Source: Bacteroidales bacterium UBA3824
GTDB taxonomy: Bacteria; Bacteroidota; Bacteroidia; Bacteroidales; UBA3824
DNA: 29,410 nucleotides
Reading direction: 5' to 3'
NCBI GenBank assembly: GCA_002393195.1
Contig: DGIK01000018.1
Span: forward strand, 16,895-46,304
This document shows, piece after piece, positions 22,705 through 29,410 of this stretch. Positions within the stretch are counted from its first letter, which is position 1. Each line of letters opens with the position of its first letter. The notes under the pieces were generated by a model. It was not told the origin of the DNA. It ran no database searches and was given only the letters and a program-made list of their open reading frames with translations. The position numbers and the translations under genes are program-made.

Positions 22705-23267
22705 ATCAACGTTTCAAACAAACGTTCAATATCTGTGCGCACAAATTCTATCGACGGCGCGAGCGAATCTTTGTTAGGATTGCAATTGAAATACAACGAA
22801 CCACGCAAAAAATGTTTGGTGCTGTCGGTGATGTAAAATTGCAACGGACTCGCCACATTGCCCTTGATGCCGTACAGCAGGCCATAGACGTGAGTGGTGT
22901 CGTTTACAAAAGCAATTTTTTCGATTGCCTCCGCCTTGACGGTGTGCTTGTACGCCAATGTGTGCGAATCCTCGATGAGAGTATCGAGATTGTTGTTCAA
23001 AAACTTGAAACTCAGATGCACCTTGGCATTCAATGTGGGATAGACGATGTTGGTCCAATAACGCTCCGCACCCCTCGATGTCTCGCGCTCCATCACGCAA
23101 TAATTCGGGAAATCAAAACTGTATGGCAACTCGAGGCTGTCGGCTACTGCGGCGTATTCCTTAGCCGGGAAAGTTGCACGGAAATATCCACGCGGCTTTG
23201 GCACCGGTGTCTCACCACACGATGCCAAAGCCACGATAATTGTAAGTAATAACAATAATTTTTTCAT
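22695..23267 (-). CDS. gldD: GldD gliding-motility/type IX secretion lipoprotein
   Basis: A 190-residue lipoprotein: KKLLLLLTIIVALASC with lipidated Cys-17, followed directly by the GldD signature PVPKPRGYFRATFPAKEY. The middle (YSFDFPNYCVME, NIVYPTLNAKVHLSFKFL) and the end (GLLYGIKGNVASPLQFYITDSTKHFLRGSLYFNCNPNKDSLAPSIEFVRTDIERLFETL) fit the family across its full length. In Flavobacterium johnsoniae GldD is required for gliding and chitin use and is stabilised by GldE; its location is the inner membrane/periplasm side. Placement after gldE supports the call. The gene may be read from its own start in the repeat-filled 151-base gap upstream. Confidence 0.93.
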   Translation of the reverse strand: MKKLLLLLTIIVALASCGETPVPKPRGYFRATFPAKEYAAVADSLELPYSFDFPNYCVMERETSRGAERYWTNIVYPTLNAKVHLSFKFLNNNLDTLIEDSHTLAYKHTVKAEAIEKIAFVNDTTHVYGLLYGIKGNVASPLQFYITDSTKHFLRGSLYFNCNPNKDSLAPSIEFVRTDIERLFETLIWK

Positions 23268-23283
23268 AAAACTTATATTTTGC

Positions 23284-23384
23284 GCCGCTTGCGCGGCCTG
23301 TTTTTTTTAAACATCAATTACCGTCAATTGATTCGTCAATTATCGTCAATTTCTTTTTATGATTTTAAGCCGCTTGCGCGGCTT
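23284..23384. repeat. Hairpin and 10-mer repeat block between gldE and gldD
   Basis: Two GC-rich hairpins, GCCGC-TTGC-GCGGC (23284-23297, followed by eight T residues on the plus strand) and AAGCCGC-TTGC-GCGGCTT (23367-23384), flank four direct CGTCAATT-type octamers (23312-23319 with CATCAATT, then 23322-23329, 23334-23341, 23344-23351; spacing 10, 12, 10). The build, AATT-bearing 10-mers beside a C/G hairpin, resembles the AATTAAAACG elements at 16286 and 29281, with a different hairpin core. No gene lies inside. Confidence 0.8.
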
Positions 23385-23418
23385 GATTATCAACGAAACC
23401 GTAGGCGGCAATTTTTGT

Positions 23419-24642
23419 TTACGAAATTCGGACGCCAATCTTTTCTATCCGCCGTCCAGTGAAGGATTCGACGGAGAAGGTGAGGTCGTGAAATTCTATT
23501 TTTTCACCTTTGACAGGAAATTCGCCACGGAGTTCGAGCAACAAGCCCGCCAACGATTCTGCGTCGCCCTTTTCATCGTCGAAGTCGGCACTGTCGAGCC
23601 CCAACTCGCGGCAAAAATCGTCGATGGTAATCCGCCCATCAAAGATATAATAATTGTCGCCTACCTTGCGAAAAAGTTTGTCGTCGTCGGTATCAAACTC
23701 GTCGTTGATTTCGCCGACAATCTGTTCCAAAATGTCTTGCATCGTTATCAAACCCGAAATGCCGCCGTACTCGTCGCTGACCGCCGCCATGTGGGTTTTG
23801 TTTTGCTGAAATTCCTTCAACAAATCCGAAATCTTCTTATTTTCAGGCACATACTTGATGCCCTTTACGAGCGTTGTCCATGCAAAATCGTCGCCCTTGG
23901 AGATATATTTAATCAAATCCTTGACGTAAATGATGCCGTAAATATTGTCGGTGCTACTTTCATAGACGGGGATGCGCGAATAGTTGCTGTCGAGGATTTT
24001 AGCCTTCAATTTCGAGAAAGGTTCGTCCCTGCCGATTGCAACAATTTCGTGGCGTGGGGTCATTATTTCGCGGACTTCGATGTCGCCAAACTGCAAAATA
24101 TTGCGAATCATCGCACCGTTGCCAACGTTTTGTTCGGGCGATGCACCGATTGCGGCAGACAAATGTTCGCCCGCATCGTCCTCATTATTAACTGCATACG
24201 TCTTGCCAAAACTCATCCATCCCGTCAACGCACAGACCACTTTTACAAGCAAATTGTGATTAGCATAGAAACTTTCGCGGCGGTCGTCGTCCATCATCCG
24301 GGCGGGTACTATCGCAGCAATTACAAGTATGAAAGCTATTGATATAAAGAACATTACAAACCCCGTAATTGGCGAATCGCTAAAATCGACTATTGCAAAT
24401 CCACCATCATAACCCACTGATGTACAGCGCACAAGCAATGCGGCGCACATTACAGCCATCAGCGCACAAAACGCCGATGCCGCATTGAGCGACGCCCTCA
24501 CCCTGCCCGCTGCCGCATCTGCAAGCAAAGACAGCACACCGACGCCCATCAACGACAACACGCCCACCGTCAACGGCAGCCAAACGCATCGCCAATCAAT
24601 CGGCAATATCACAAAATCAAGAATTATGCAAGCGTCCATCAC
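23419..24642 (-). CDS. gldE: GldE, CBS-domain membrane protein
   Basis: A 407-residue membrane protein of the CorC/HlyC family. The N-terminal about 150 residues hold about four hydrophobic segments (WLPLTVGVLSLMGVGVLSLL, SAFCALMAVMCAALLVRC, ITGFVMFFISIAFILVIAAIV) in place of the DUF21 domain, here poorly conserved. A CBS pair follows (REIMTPRHEIVAI, YSRIPVYESSTDNIYGIIYVKDLIKYI, KKISDLLKEFQQNKTHMAAVSDEYGGISGLITMQDILEQIVGEINDEFD), then the CorC/HlyC transporter-associated C-terminal domain. GldE partners GldD and interacts with the gliding/type IX secretion machinery. The ATG is 9 bases after the ssb stop, consistent with an operon. Confidence 0.9.
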   Translation of the reverse strand: MMDACIILDFVILPIDWRCVWLPLTVGVLSLMGVGVLSLLADAAAGRVRASLNAASAFCALMAVMCAALLVRCTSVGYDGGFAIVDFSDSPITGFVMFFISIAFILVIAAIVPARMMDDDRRESFYANHNLLVKVVCALTGWMSFGKTYAVNNEDDAGEHLSAAIGASPEQNVGNGAMIRNILQFGDIEVREIMTPRHEIVAIGRDEPFSKLKAKILDSNYSRIPVYESSTDNIYGIIYVKDLIKYISKGDDFAWTTLVKGIKYVPENKKISDLLKEFQQNKTHMAAVSDEYGGISGLITMQDILEQIVGEINDEFDTDDDKLFRKVGDNYYIFDGRITIDDFCRELGLDSADFDDEKGDAESLAGLLLELRGEFPVKGEKIEFHDLTFSVESFTGRRIEKIGVRIS

Positions 24643-24651
24643 AATTATTAT

Positions 24652-25122
24652 CTAAAATGGTAGCGAATCCCCCTCGCCTTGGAGGTTGACAGGGATATTT
24701 TCGATGTCAAAATTTGGCAGCGCGCTGCCGATGGTCTGCGTGGTCTCGCCGTTGATAGTAGCGGCATCCACAATAGGCGTTTGCGCGTTGTCCTTGCTGC
24801 GGGCGAGGATTTTTACCTCCGACGCAACTACTTCATACACACGGTGTCCGCCCTCGCCACGGCTCACGTAACGCGATTTGAGTTTGCCATCTACGGACAC
24901 GAGGTCGCCTTTTTTTACATAACGCGACACGTAGTCCGACAATTCGCGCCAAACCAAAACCTCGTGCCATTCTGCCTCCTCTATTTGACGACCGTCGGGC
25001 AACGTTGCAAGGTCGTTGGTACACACCGAAAACCGACTGAACGACACGCCCTTGTCGATGTACCGCGTCTCAGGATTGCGCCCCACTGTGCCAAGGAGAA
25101 TTATTTTGTTGATTCCTAACAT
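24652..25122 (-). CDS. ssb: Single-stranded DNA-binding protein
   Basis: A 156-residue OB-fold protein, MLGINKIILLGTVGRNPETRYI at the start, with SFSRFSVCTND, EEAEWHEVLVWRELSDYVSRYVKKGDLVSVDGKLKSR. It ends in GDSLPF, a variant of the DDDIPF acidic tip used to recruit replication and repair proteins; the tip is shorter and less acidic. It coats single-stranded DNA in replication and repair. In Flavobacterium-type genomes mutY precedes ssb; here a thioredoxin-fold gene precedes it instead. The upstream region carries a -7 box and a complex set of inverted repeats. Confidence 0.95.
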   Translation of the reverse strand: MLGINKIILLGTVGRNPETRYIDKGVSFSRFSVCTNDLATLPDGRQIEEAEWHEVLVWRELSDYVSRYVKKGDLVSVDGKLKSRYVSRGEGGHRVYEVVASEVKILARSKDNAQTPIVDAATINGETTQTIGSALPNFDIENIPVNLQGEGDSLPF

Positions 25123-25142
25123 CGATGTTCCTAAATTTTTTG

Positions 25143-25150
25143 CAAAATTA
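25143..25150 (-). promoter_or_regulatory. -7 box before ssb
   Basis: TAATTTTG on the minus strand, a full match to TAnnTTTG, about 21 bases before the ssb ATG at 25122. No -33 TTTG is present at the expected distance; the position is occupied by the inverted-repeat arm 25159-25174. Confidence 0.45.
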
Positions 25151-25158
25151 TAGAAAAT

Positions 25159-25212
25159 CTTTTGGAAAAGGAAACACCGTGGCTATTTCTTTTTCCAAAA
25201 GATCCACGGTGT
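25159..25212. terminator. Interleaved inverted repeats: terminator of the upstream gene before ssb
   Basis: Pair A: 25159-25174 with 25186-25201 (16 bases, one mismatch). Pair B: 25174-25182 (ACACCGTGG) with 25204-25212 (CCACGGTGT), nine bases perfect. The arms are interleaved A, B, A', B'. On the minus strand pair B is followed by a U-rich run (TTTCCTTTTCC), so B can end transcripts of the gene ending at 25220. Pairs A and B cannot form as two separate nested hairpins; they form either a pseudoknot or two exclusive states. Confidence 0.7.
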
Positions 25213-25219
25213 CAATTTT

Positions 25220-26830
25220 TTATTTTCTTAATTCGTTGACGTACTTGTCAATATCCTGTTTTGTAACAATGTTGCCGTCCTTGTCAACACCTATCTCAAA
25301 TGGGATTCCGTAAATATTGAACTTTGAAGAAAGAAGGCTCCACTCGTCGTGCGACACGAAGATGTGTTCGCCTTGAATGTTGTTTTCCTTCATCCATTTT
25401 TCGGCTCCTTCACGCGGACTATCCCGCTCGTCGCAAATGTAGAGAAAACGGACTGGATAATTTTTCAGACGTTCCACCTTTTCGCGATCCTGCAACATAC
25501 CGGCACGACAAGGCGCACAGCCCATTCCCCAAAAATCAATGTAAAGCGCGTTGCCTTTGTAAGTATCGATGATGCGTCGAAAAATTGAGTCTGCCTCTGG
25601 CGTATTTTTAGTGTTAACAATTGCCTTAGCCTCCTCTTTAACAACGTATTGACGGTAACGTTCAAGAGCGTGATGCGCCACAATTGGATTTTGGAAGAAG
25701 GGAATCGCAGCGGCAAACAATGCAGCCACTTGGTCGGGGGTGTAAGTGGTTTGGTCGCTATTAATTTCTTCAAAAAGGAAACGACAAAGAACAATCTGTT
25801 GCATCATTGTGATGTTTTTGAGACCATACAACGATTGAACGGTCTTCATTGCAAGTTTATAATAGTCTGCAATAGTCAGCAACGAATCATCACGCATTGC
25901 GAGCAAACGCTTGTGTGTGTCAGCATCATAAAGACGCGGCAACGTAAACTTTGATTTGTAGGCGGCATCATCTTCGGGTTCTGAAACGTAGGAATAAGTA
26001 GTCGCAAGGAAAAACTTATTAGCCATAAACAAGATGTCGGGCATTATGTAATATTCAATGCTATTGACAACGAACTCCGACTGATGAACCACAAACAACA
26101 TTGCGGGATTGTCGAGCAACCATTTTTCACGACCTGCCAAAAAGTCGTAATACTCGTCAAGTTTTGCCTTTGTCGCATTGACAACAAAGTGCGATATATT
26201 GTCGCGATAGTTGCTCATCGTTGCATAAAACGGCTCTGCAAGCAAACTTGCGCCCAAAACATCCTTGACGTAGGCACTCGTATTGGCGGGCAGGGGCAGA
26301 CGGTCTGCCTCGATATCTGCAATTATGTCGTCAATGTACTTCACCATCCGCTGTTTCCACGCAGGAATGTCATCCTTGGACATACCCCTAACAACCAATT
26401 CGCCGTCGCCAAAGTAGTGTTTTCTCAATTCAATCCAAAGCCTGTTGATGTCGGTACTCGTGCCGCTGCCAACAAACGACAAACCATTTGGATATTCTTG
26501 CACTGCGTCCTTAGTGATTTCCACTGTGTCGCTCACGGCAATGAACACGTTGCCAACATCCCTCACATAAACACCCTGCGAGTGTGGCAGACGAATGACG
26601 GCTTCAAAAGTGCCGTCGTCTGCAACGCGAATATCCTGCACATCCTCCTCCCTTGTGAAATGGTTGAAAACAACAACGGAAATGATGTTCCACTCGCCCT
26701 GCGGCTTGTTTAGAACCTTGCCTTTGAGTACCGCCGTTCCGCTATGAAACTGATACTCGTCGATAGACTGCGCCGCCACCGTCATACAGACGAGGACAAG
26801 CAACAAAGTAATGATGATTTTTCTTTTCAT
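25220..26830 (-). CDS. Exported thioredoxin-fold (TlpA-like) protein
   Basis: A 536-residue protein with a signal peptide (KRKIIITLLLVLVCMTVAAQS). The start is set at the ATG at 26830; an earlier in-frame start at 26920 would precede the promoter start and adds an unrelated peptide. The N-terminal beta region (VLKGKVLNKPQGEWNIISVVVFNHF) resembles the DUF4369-type domain often joined to TlpA in Bacteroidota, followed by a long helical middle. The C-terminal thioredoxin fold has the active site C438-A-P-C441 in FWGMGCAPCRAGM and the conserved cis-Pro region (NIYGIPFEIGVDKDGNIV). It should act as a periplasmic thiol-disulfide oxidoreductase. Its substrate and partners are unknown. Confidence 0.88.
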   Translation of the reverse strand: MKRKIIITLLLVLVCMTVAAQSIDEYQFHSGTAVLKGKVLNKPQGEWNIISVVVFNHFTREEDVQDIRVADDGTFEAVIRLPHSQGVYVRDVGNVFIAVSDTVEITKDAVQEYPNGLSFVGSGTSTDINRLWIELRKHYFGDGELVVRGMSKDDIPAWKQRMVKYIDDIIADIEADRLPLPANTSAYVKDVLGASLLAEPFYATMSNYRDNISHFVVNATKAKLDEYYDFLAGREKWLLDNPAMLFVVHQSEFVVNSIEYYIMPDILFMANKFFLATTYSYVSEPEDDAAYKSKFTLPRLYDADTHKRLLAMRDDSLLTIADYYKLAMKTVQSLYGLKNITMMQQIVLCRFLFEEINSDQTTYTPDQVAALFAAAIPFFQNPIVAHHALERYRQYVVKEEAKAIVNTKNTPEADSIFRRIIDTYKGNALYIDFWGMGCAPCRAGMLQDREKVERLKNYPVRFLYICDERDSPREGAEKWMKENNIQGEHIFVSHDEWSLLSSKFNIYGIPFEIGVDKDGNIVTKQDIDKYVNELRK

Positions 26831-26921
26831 GTTTTTATTGTTTATGTTTTGTTTACTATATTGACAACCGATGTCGCAAAATATTACAGTCAAAATGCAT
26901 AAATTAACATACTTTAACACA

Positions 26922-26952
26922 CAAAGATAAAAAAAAATTTCAGAACCAACAA
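26922..26952 (-). promoter_or_regulatory. Promoter of the TlpA-like gene
   Basis: On the minus strand, TTG (26952-26950), 20 bases, then TATCTTTG (26929-26922). The start near 26915 gives a leader of about 85 bases before the ATG at 26830. Confidence 0.65.
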
Positions 26953-27001
26953 CCTGGGAAAATTTTAGGCGGATTTATAAATGGAAGTCAGCGATTTTTA
27001 G

Positions 27002-27009
27002 TATCTTTG
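27002..27009 (+). promoter_or_regulatory. -7 box of the DUF3352-like gene
   Basis: TATCTTTG, the same octamer as in the divergent TlpA-like promoter, full match to TAnnTTTG. The start near 27016 gives a leader of about 23 bases. No clear -33 TTTG is seen 20 bases upstream. Confidence 0.5.
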
Positions 27010-27038
27010 CAGCAAATATAAACACACATTTTTAAGCA

Positions 27039-29267
27039 ATGAAAAAGTTTCTAAAAACCTTCTTTCTCGTCATCGGCATCGCGGTGTTGTTGATAGCGGG
27101 ATATTGGGCATACCACCATTTCTTCAAACAGAAAGGCAGCATCGAGGCGTTTCAGGCTGTGCCGGACGACGCAATCTTCGTGGCTGCCACCACAAACCTC
27201 ACCAAGGCATGGCACGACCTGAGCAAGAGCAACTTTTGGGCGTATTTGAAAACCACGGAATATTTCGCCGACTTGGACGAAGACATCGCGCTCGTGGACG
27301 AATTTCTCAACGAAAACGCCCTGACAAGCAAAATGCTGAAAAACCGCGAGTTGCTGATAGCGGGACTTGAAGCCTCCAACAACACATGGGATATGGTTTT
27401 CTTGGCAGATTTGCAGGAATTGTCGTCATATTTTGAGGAATGGGCAAGTTCGTCGCTAAAACTCGTGAGCGGCTACACGACCACGGAAAGCAAATACTCC
27501 TGCGGCGGCGAAAACGGCAACACTTATCAGATATACACGATGAGGGACAAGGAGGACTTGTCATTTATGATACACCTCACCCTCGCCGACAACTTGCTGA
27601 TTATCAGCCTCGACAAAAAACTTCTCTATCAGGTTTTGGAAAAATTCAACAACGGATATTGGACTTCAAACGAGAATTTCCGCCTTGTAAGCAACGACCT
27701 CACCGGCACCAACCTGATAAAACTTTTCCTCAATTACAAGCGCGTCCCAAAACTTTACTCGATGTACTCCACCGAGCCGAGCGAATCGATGGATATGCTC
27801 TCGCAATCGCTTGTATATTCGGTACTTAACCTTGATCTTTATGACGACGAGATAATTCTTACCGGCAATACTTCCCTCGATTCGGTATATTCGTATCTCC
27901 GCGCATTCAGCAACGTAGGCACCGGCAAGACCAAGGCTTACAACATCTTGTCAGACCAAACGGCAGTATATTTGTCGCTGTCTTTCAACGACTTCAACAA
28001 ATTTTATGACGAACTCACCGCCGAATACGCACGCGGCAACCCAAAAGATTGGGACGATATGCAGAAATTGATGAAAACAACGGAGAAGTTGTTGGGATTC
28101 AGCATCAAAGACGATTTTCTTGGGTGGATTGGCAATGAAATCACCATTGCAAAACTGCGACCGCTATCCGAAAAATCACGCGACATCGACGCCGCAATCG
28201 CCATCGCCGCCGACAATATCGACAAGGCAAAGGCGCACCTCGGCAACATCCTCACGCACATCAACAAGCGCACGCCATTGAAATTCAAAGTGGAGCCGTA
28301 CCGCAATTTCGACATCCAATACTTGGACATCAAGGGCTTTTTCAAGATGTTTTTCGGCAAATTGTTTTCCAAGGTAGAAAAACCGTATTTCACTTATATT
28401 GAGGACTTTGTGGTGTTTGCAAACTCGCAGGAAGTACTTCATCAGATAATCGACGACTACCTGATGGGTCGCACGATGACCAAGAGCGTGAAATTCAGCG
28501 ACTTCAAGGATGGTTTTGACAACAAAGCCAACCTCACCGCCTACATTCAGACGCCCCGTATGTACGAAACTTTGTTGAAATACTCGCCCGCCGACATCAA
28601 GCCCGACATCGAGAAAAACAAGGAACTCATCAACAGTTTTGCACGTTTTGGATTCCAATTGACCAACAACAACGGTCTGTTTAAGAGCAAGTTGGCAATA
28701 CAATACGACTCGTCGGCAACGCAGGAAGACATCGCCCTCCAAGCCGAAAGTATGGCGGAGGCTGCGGCAGGCGTTGTTGACATCGATTCGCTGAAATTCA
28801 AGGTCGCAATCCCCGACACGATGACAGTGGAAAACGGCGCGCTTACCATCAAAGACAGCACCTCGACAAGGCTTTATGACGGCAATATTGCCAATGGTCA
28901 AGTCAACGGCATTTGGCGCACGTATTATCCTGATGGCAACGTCTTTGTATCAGCCAATTATATGCAAGGCTACCTCAACGGCAAGGCTTATTTCTTCTAC
29001 GACAGTAGGAAGGAGACCAAACTCGCCGACGTGGATTTCAATATGGACAAAATCGACGGCTATTACATTGAGTACTACCGCAATGGCAATATGAAATCCA
29101 AAATTCAATACGAGGACGGACGCCGCCACGGAGAGTGCATTTTCTACTACGAAAACGGCAACAAAAAGCTCGAAAGCAAATACAAAAAAGGCGAGCGCGC
29201 CGGCAAATCCACCGTCTATAACGAAAAAGGCAAAAAAATCGGCCGCCTCGACGCCGACAATTATTAA
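27039..29267 (+). CDS. DUF3352-like protein with C-terminal MORN repeats
   Basis: A 742-residue protein anchored by one N-terminal membrane segment (FFLVIGIAVLLIAGYWAYHHFF, about 8-30), so the rest is extracytoplasmic. The large middle (to about residue 590) resembles DUF3352-type proteins: AVPDDAIFVAATTNLTKAW, LLIISLDKKLLYQVLEKF, GWIGNEITIAKLRPLSEKSRDIDAAIAIAADN. The C-terminal about 130 residues hold at least five MORN_2/YwqK-like repeats (GNIANGQVNGIWRTYYPDGNVFVSANY, GYYIEYYRNGNMKSKIQYEDGRRHGECIFYYENGNKKLESKYKKGERAGKS). These repeats are annotated as a toxin-antitoxin YwqK antitoxin family in databases but here are simply a surface-like repeat domain. The function is unknown. Divergent from the TlpA-like gene. 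Confidence 0.82.
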   Translation: MKKFLKTFFLVIGIAVLLIAGYWAYHHFFKQKGSIEAFQAVPDDAIFVAATTNLTKAWHDLSKSNFWAYLKTTEYFADLDEDIALVDEFLNENALTSKMLKNRELLIAGLEASNNTWDMVFLADLQELSSYFEEWASSSLKLVSGYTTTESKYSCGGENGNTYQIYTMRDKEDLSFMIHLTLADNLLIISLDKKLLYQVLEKFNNGYWTSNENFRLVSNDLTGTNLIKLFLNYKRVPKLYSMYSTEPSESMDMLSQSLVYSVLNLDLYDDEIILTGNTSLDSVYSYLRAFSNVGTGKTKAYNILSDQTAVYLSLSFNDFNKFYDELTAEYARGNPKDWDDMQKLMKTTEKLLGFSIKDDFLGWIGNEITIAKLRPLSEKSRDIDAAIAIAADNIDKAKAHLGNILTHINKRTPLKFKVEPYRNFDIQYLDIKGFFKMFFGKLFSKVEKPYFTYIEDFVVFANSQEVLHQIIDDYLMGRTMTKSVKFSDFKDGFDNKANLTAYIQTPRMYETLLKYSPADIKPDIEKNKELINSFARFGFQLTNNNGLFKSKLAIQYDSSATQEDIALQAESMAEAAAGVVDIDSLKFKVAIPDTMTVENGALTIKDSTSTRLYDGNIANGQVNGIWRTYYPDGNVFVSANYMQGYLNGKAYFFYDSRKETKLADVDFNMDKIDGYYIEYYRNGNMKSKIQYEDGRRHGECIFYYENGNKKLESKYKKGERAGKSTVYNEKGKKIGRLDADNY

Positions 29268-29280
29268 TTTTTTCAACGCG

Positions 29281-29341
29281 AATTAATACGAATTTAAGCG
29301 AATTAAAACGAATTTTTTTTAAAATAATTCGTTTTAATTCG
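29281..29341. repeat. AT-rich hairpin element, copy 2, after the MORN gene
   Basis: Core arms 29299-29314 and 29326-29341 are perfect 16-base inverted repeats (CGAATTAAAACGAATT type), with an 11-base loop; a further half-repeat lies at 29281-29294 (AATTAATACGAATT). The element is followed by ACGTTTACA and GTCGCAAGGCGG, which matches the tail of copy 1 (TTCGTTTACA and GCCGCAAGGCG at 16357-16388). Confidence 0.85.
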
Positions 29342-29410
29342 TTACAATTCATCAAAATTTACGTTTACAAAAATCCCGTCGCAAGGCGGTGAATATCAAA
29401 CAATTATCGC

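Noticed and set aside
28860..29267. The MORN/YwqK region as a toxin-antitoxin antitoxin.
   Set aside because: The repeats are the C-terminal end of a 742-residue exported protein; no toxin gene is next to it.

Overview
The window comes from a member of the Bacteroidota, most likely a Bacteroidales-type genome. The evidence is taxonomic-marker content plus promoters. It carries gldD and gldE next to ssb, a PorE-like TPR/propeller/OmpA protein, a GGGP synthase of the kind found in Bacteroidota, and many SusC-free but Bacteroidota-style exported proteins and lipoproteins. It also has repeated copies of the Bacteroidota promoter (TTTG or TTG, about 20 bp, TAnnTTTG), and no Shine-Dalgarno sequences are evident. 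It looks like ordinary chromosome with modest accessory content. I found no tRNA, rRNA, CRISPR array, IS element or prophage.

Layout. 1-1619: 3' part of an OmpA-type envelope protein (PorE-like). 1620-1696: a near-perfect 26-bp hairpin repeat between convergent genes. 1697-6036 (-): an operon of an Nramp-like transporter and an AddB-like nuclease with a 4-base overlap. 6077-7739 (-): a gamma-glutamylcyclotransferase-like protein, and an M23 peptidase with its own promoter and a structured leader. 8101-10509 (-): an envelope block with a predicted barrel protein, a 40-residue lipoprotein and an Omp85/TamA-like protein. 10611-13158: cold-shock protein (+), then LRR protein, ribbon-helix-helix-like protein and CPBP protease (all -). 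13271-16215 (+): barrel protein, phosphofructokinase and an abundant-looking exported coiled-coil protein. 16216-16407: a cluster of four hairpins. 16408-18850 (-): HerA-like ATPase and YaaA. 19037-19684 (+): lipoprotein. 19794-21971 (-): peptidoglycan-binding-like protein, GGGP synthase with three tandem palindromes in its leader, PrdX-like editing protein, and the remains of a toxin-antitoxin pair. 22048-25122 (-): the ssb-gldE-gldD-phosphopantetheinyl transferase cluster. 25220-26830 (-): thioredoxin-fold exported protein. 27039-29267 (+): DUF3352-like/MORN protein. The window ends in a second copy of the AT-rich hairpin repeat.

How the genes work together. The strongest theme is the cell envelope: gliding/type IX secretion accessory lipoprotein and membrane partner (gldD, gldE), the PorE-like anchor, an Omp85 family barrel, peptidoglycan hydrolase and binding proteins, archaeal-type ether lipid precursor synthesis, and several small lipoproteins. 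Less usual parts are non-coding. They include the 33-bp-period palindromes exactly in the 5' leader of the GGGP synthase gene, interleaved inverted repeats before ssb, a large leader hairpin before the M23 gene, and a repeat family of AATT-containing 10-mers next to GC-rich hairpins. A RelE/ParE-type toxin relic was recognised between an intact antitoxin-like gene and the PrdX gene.
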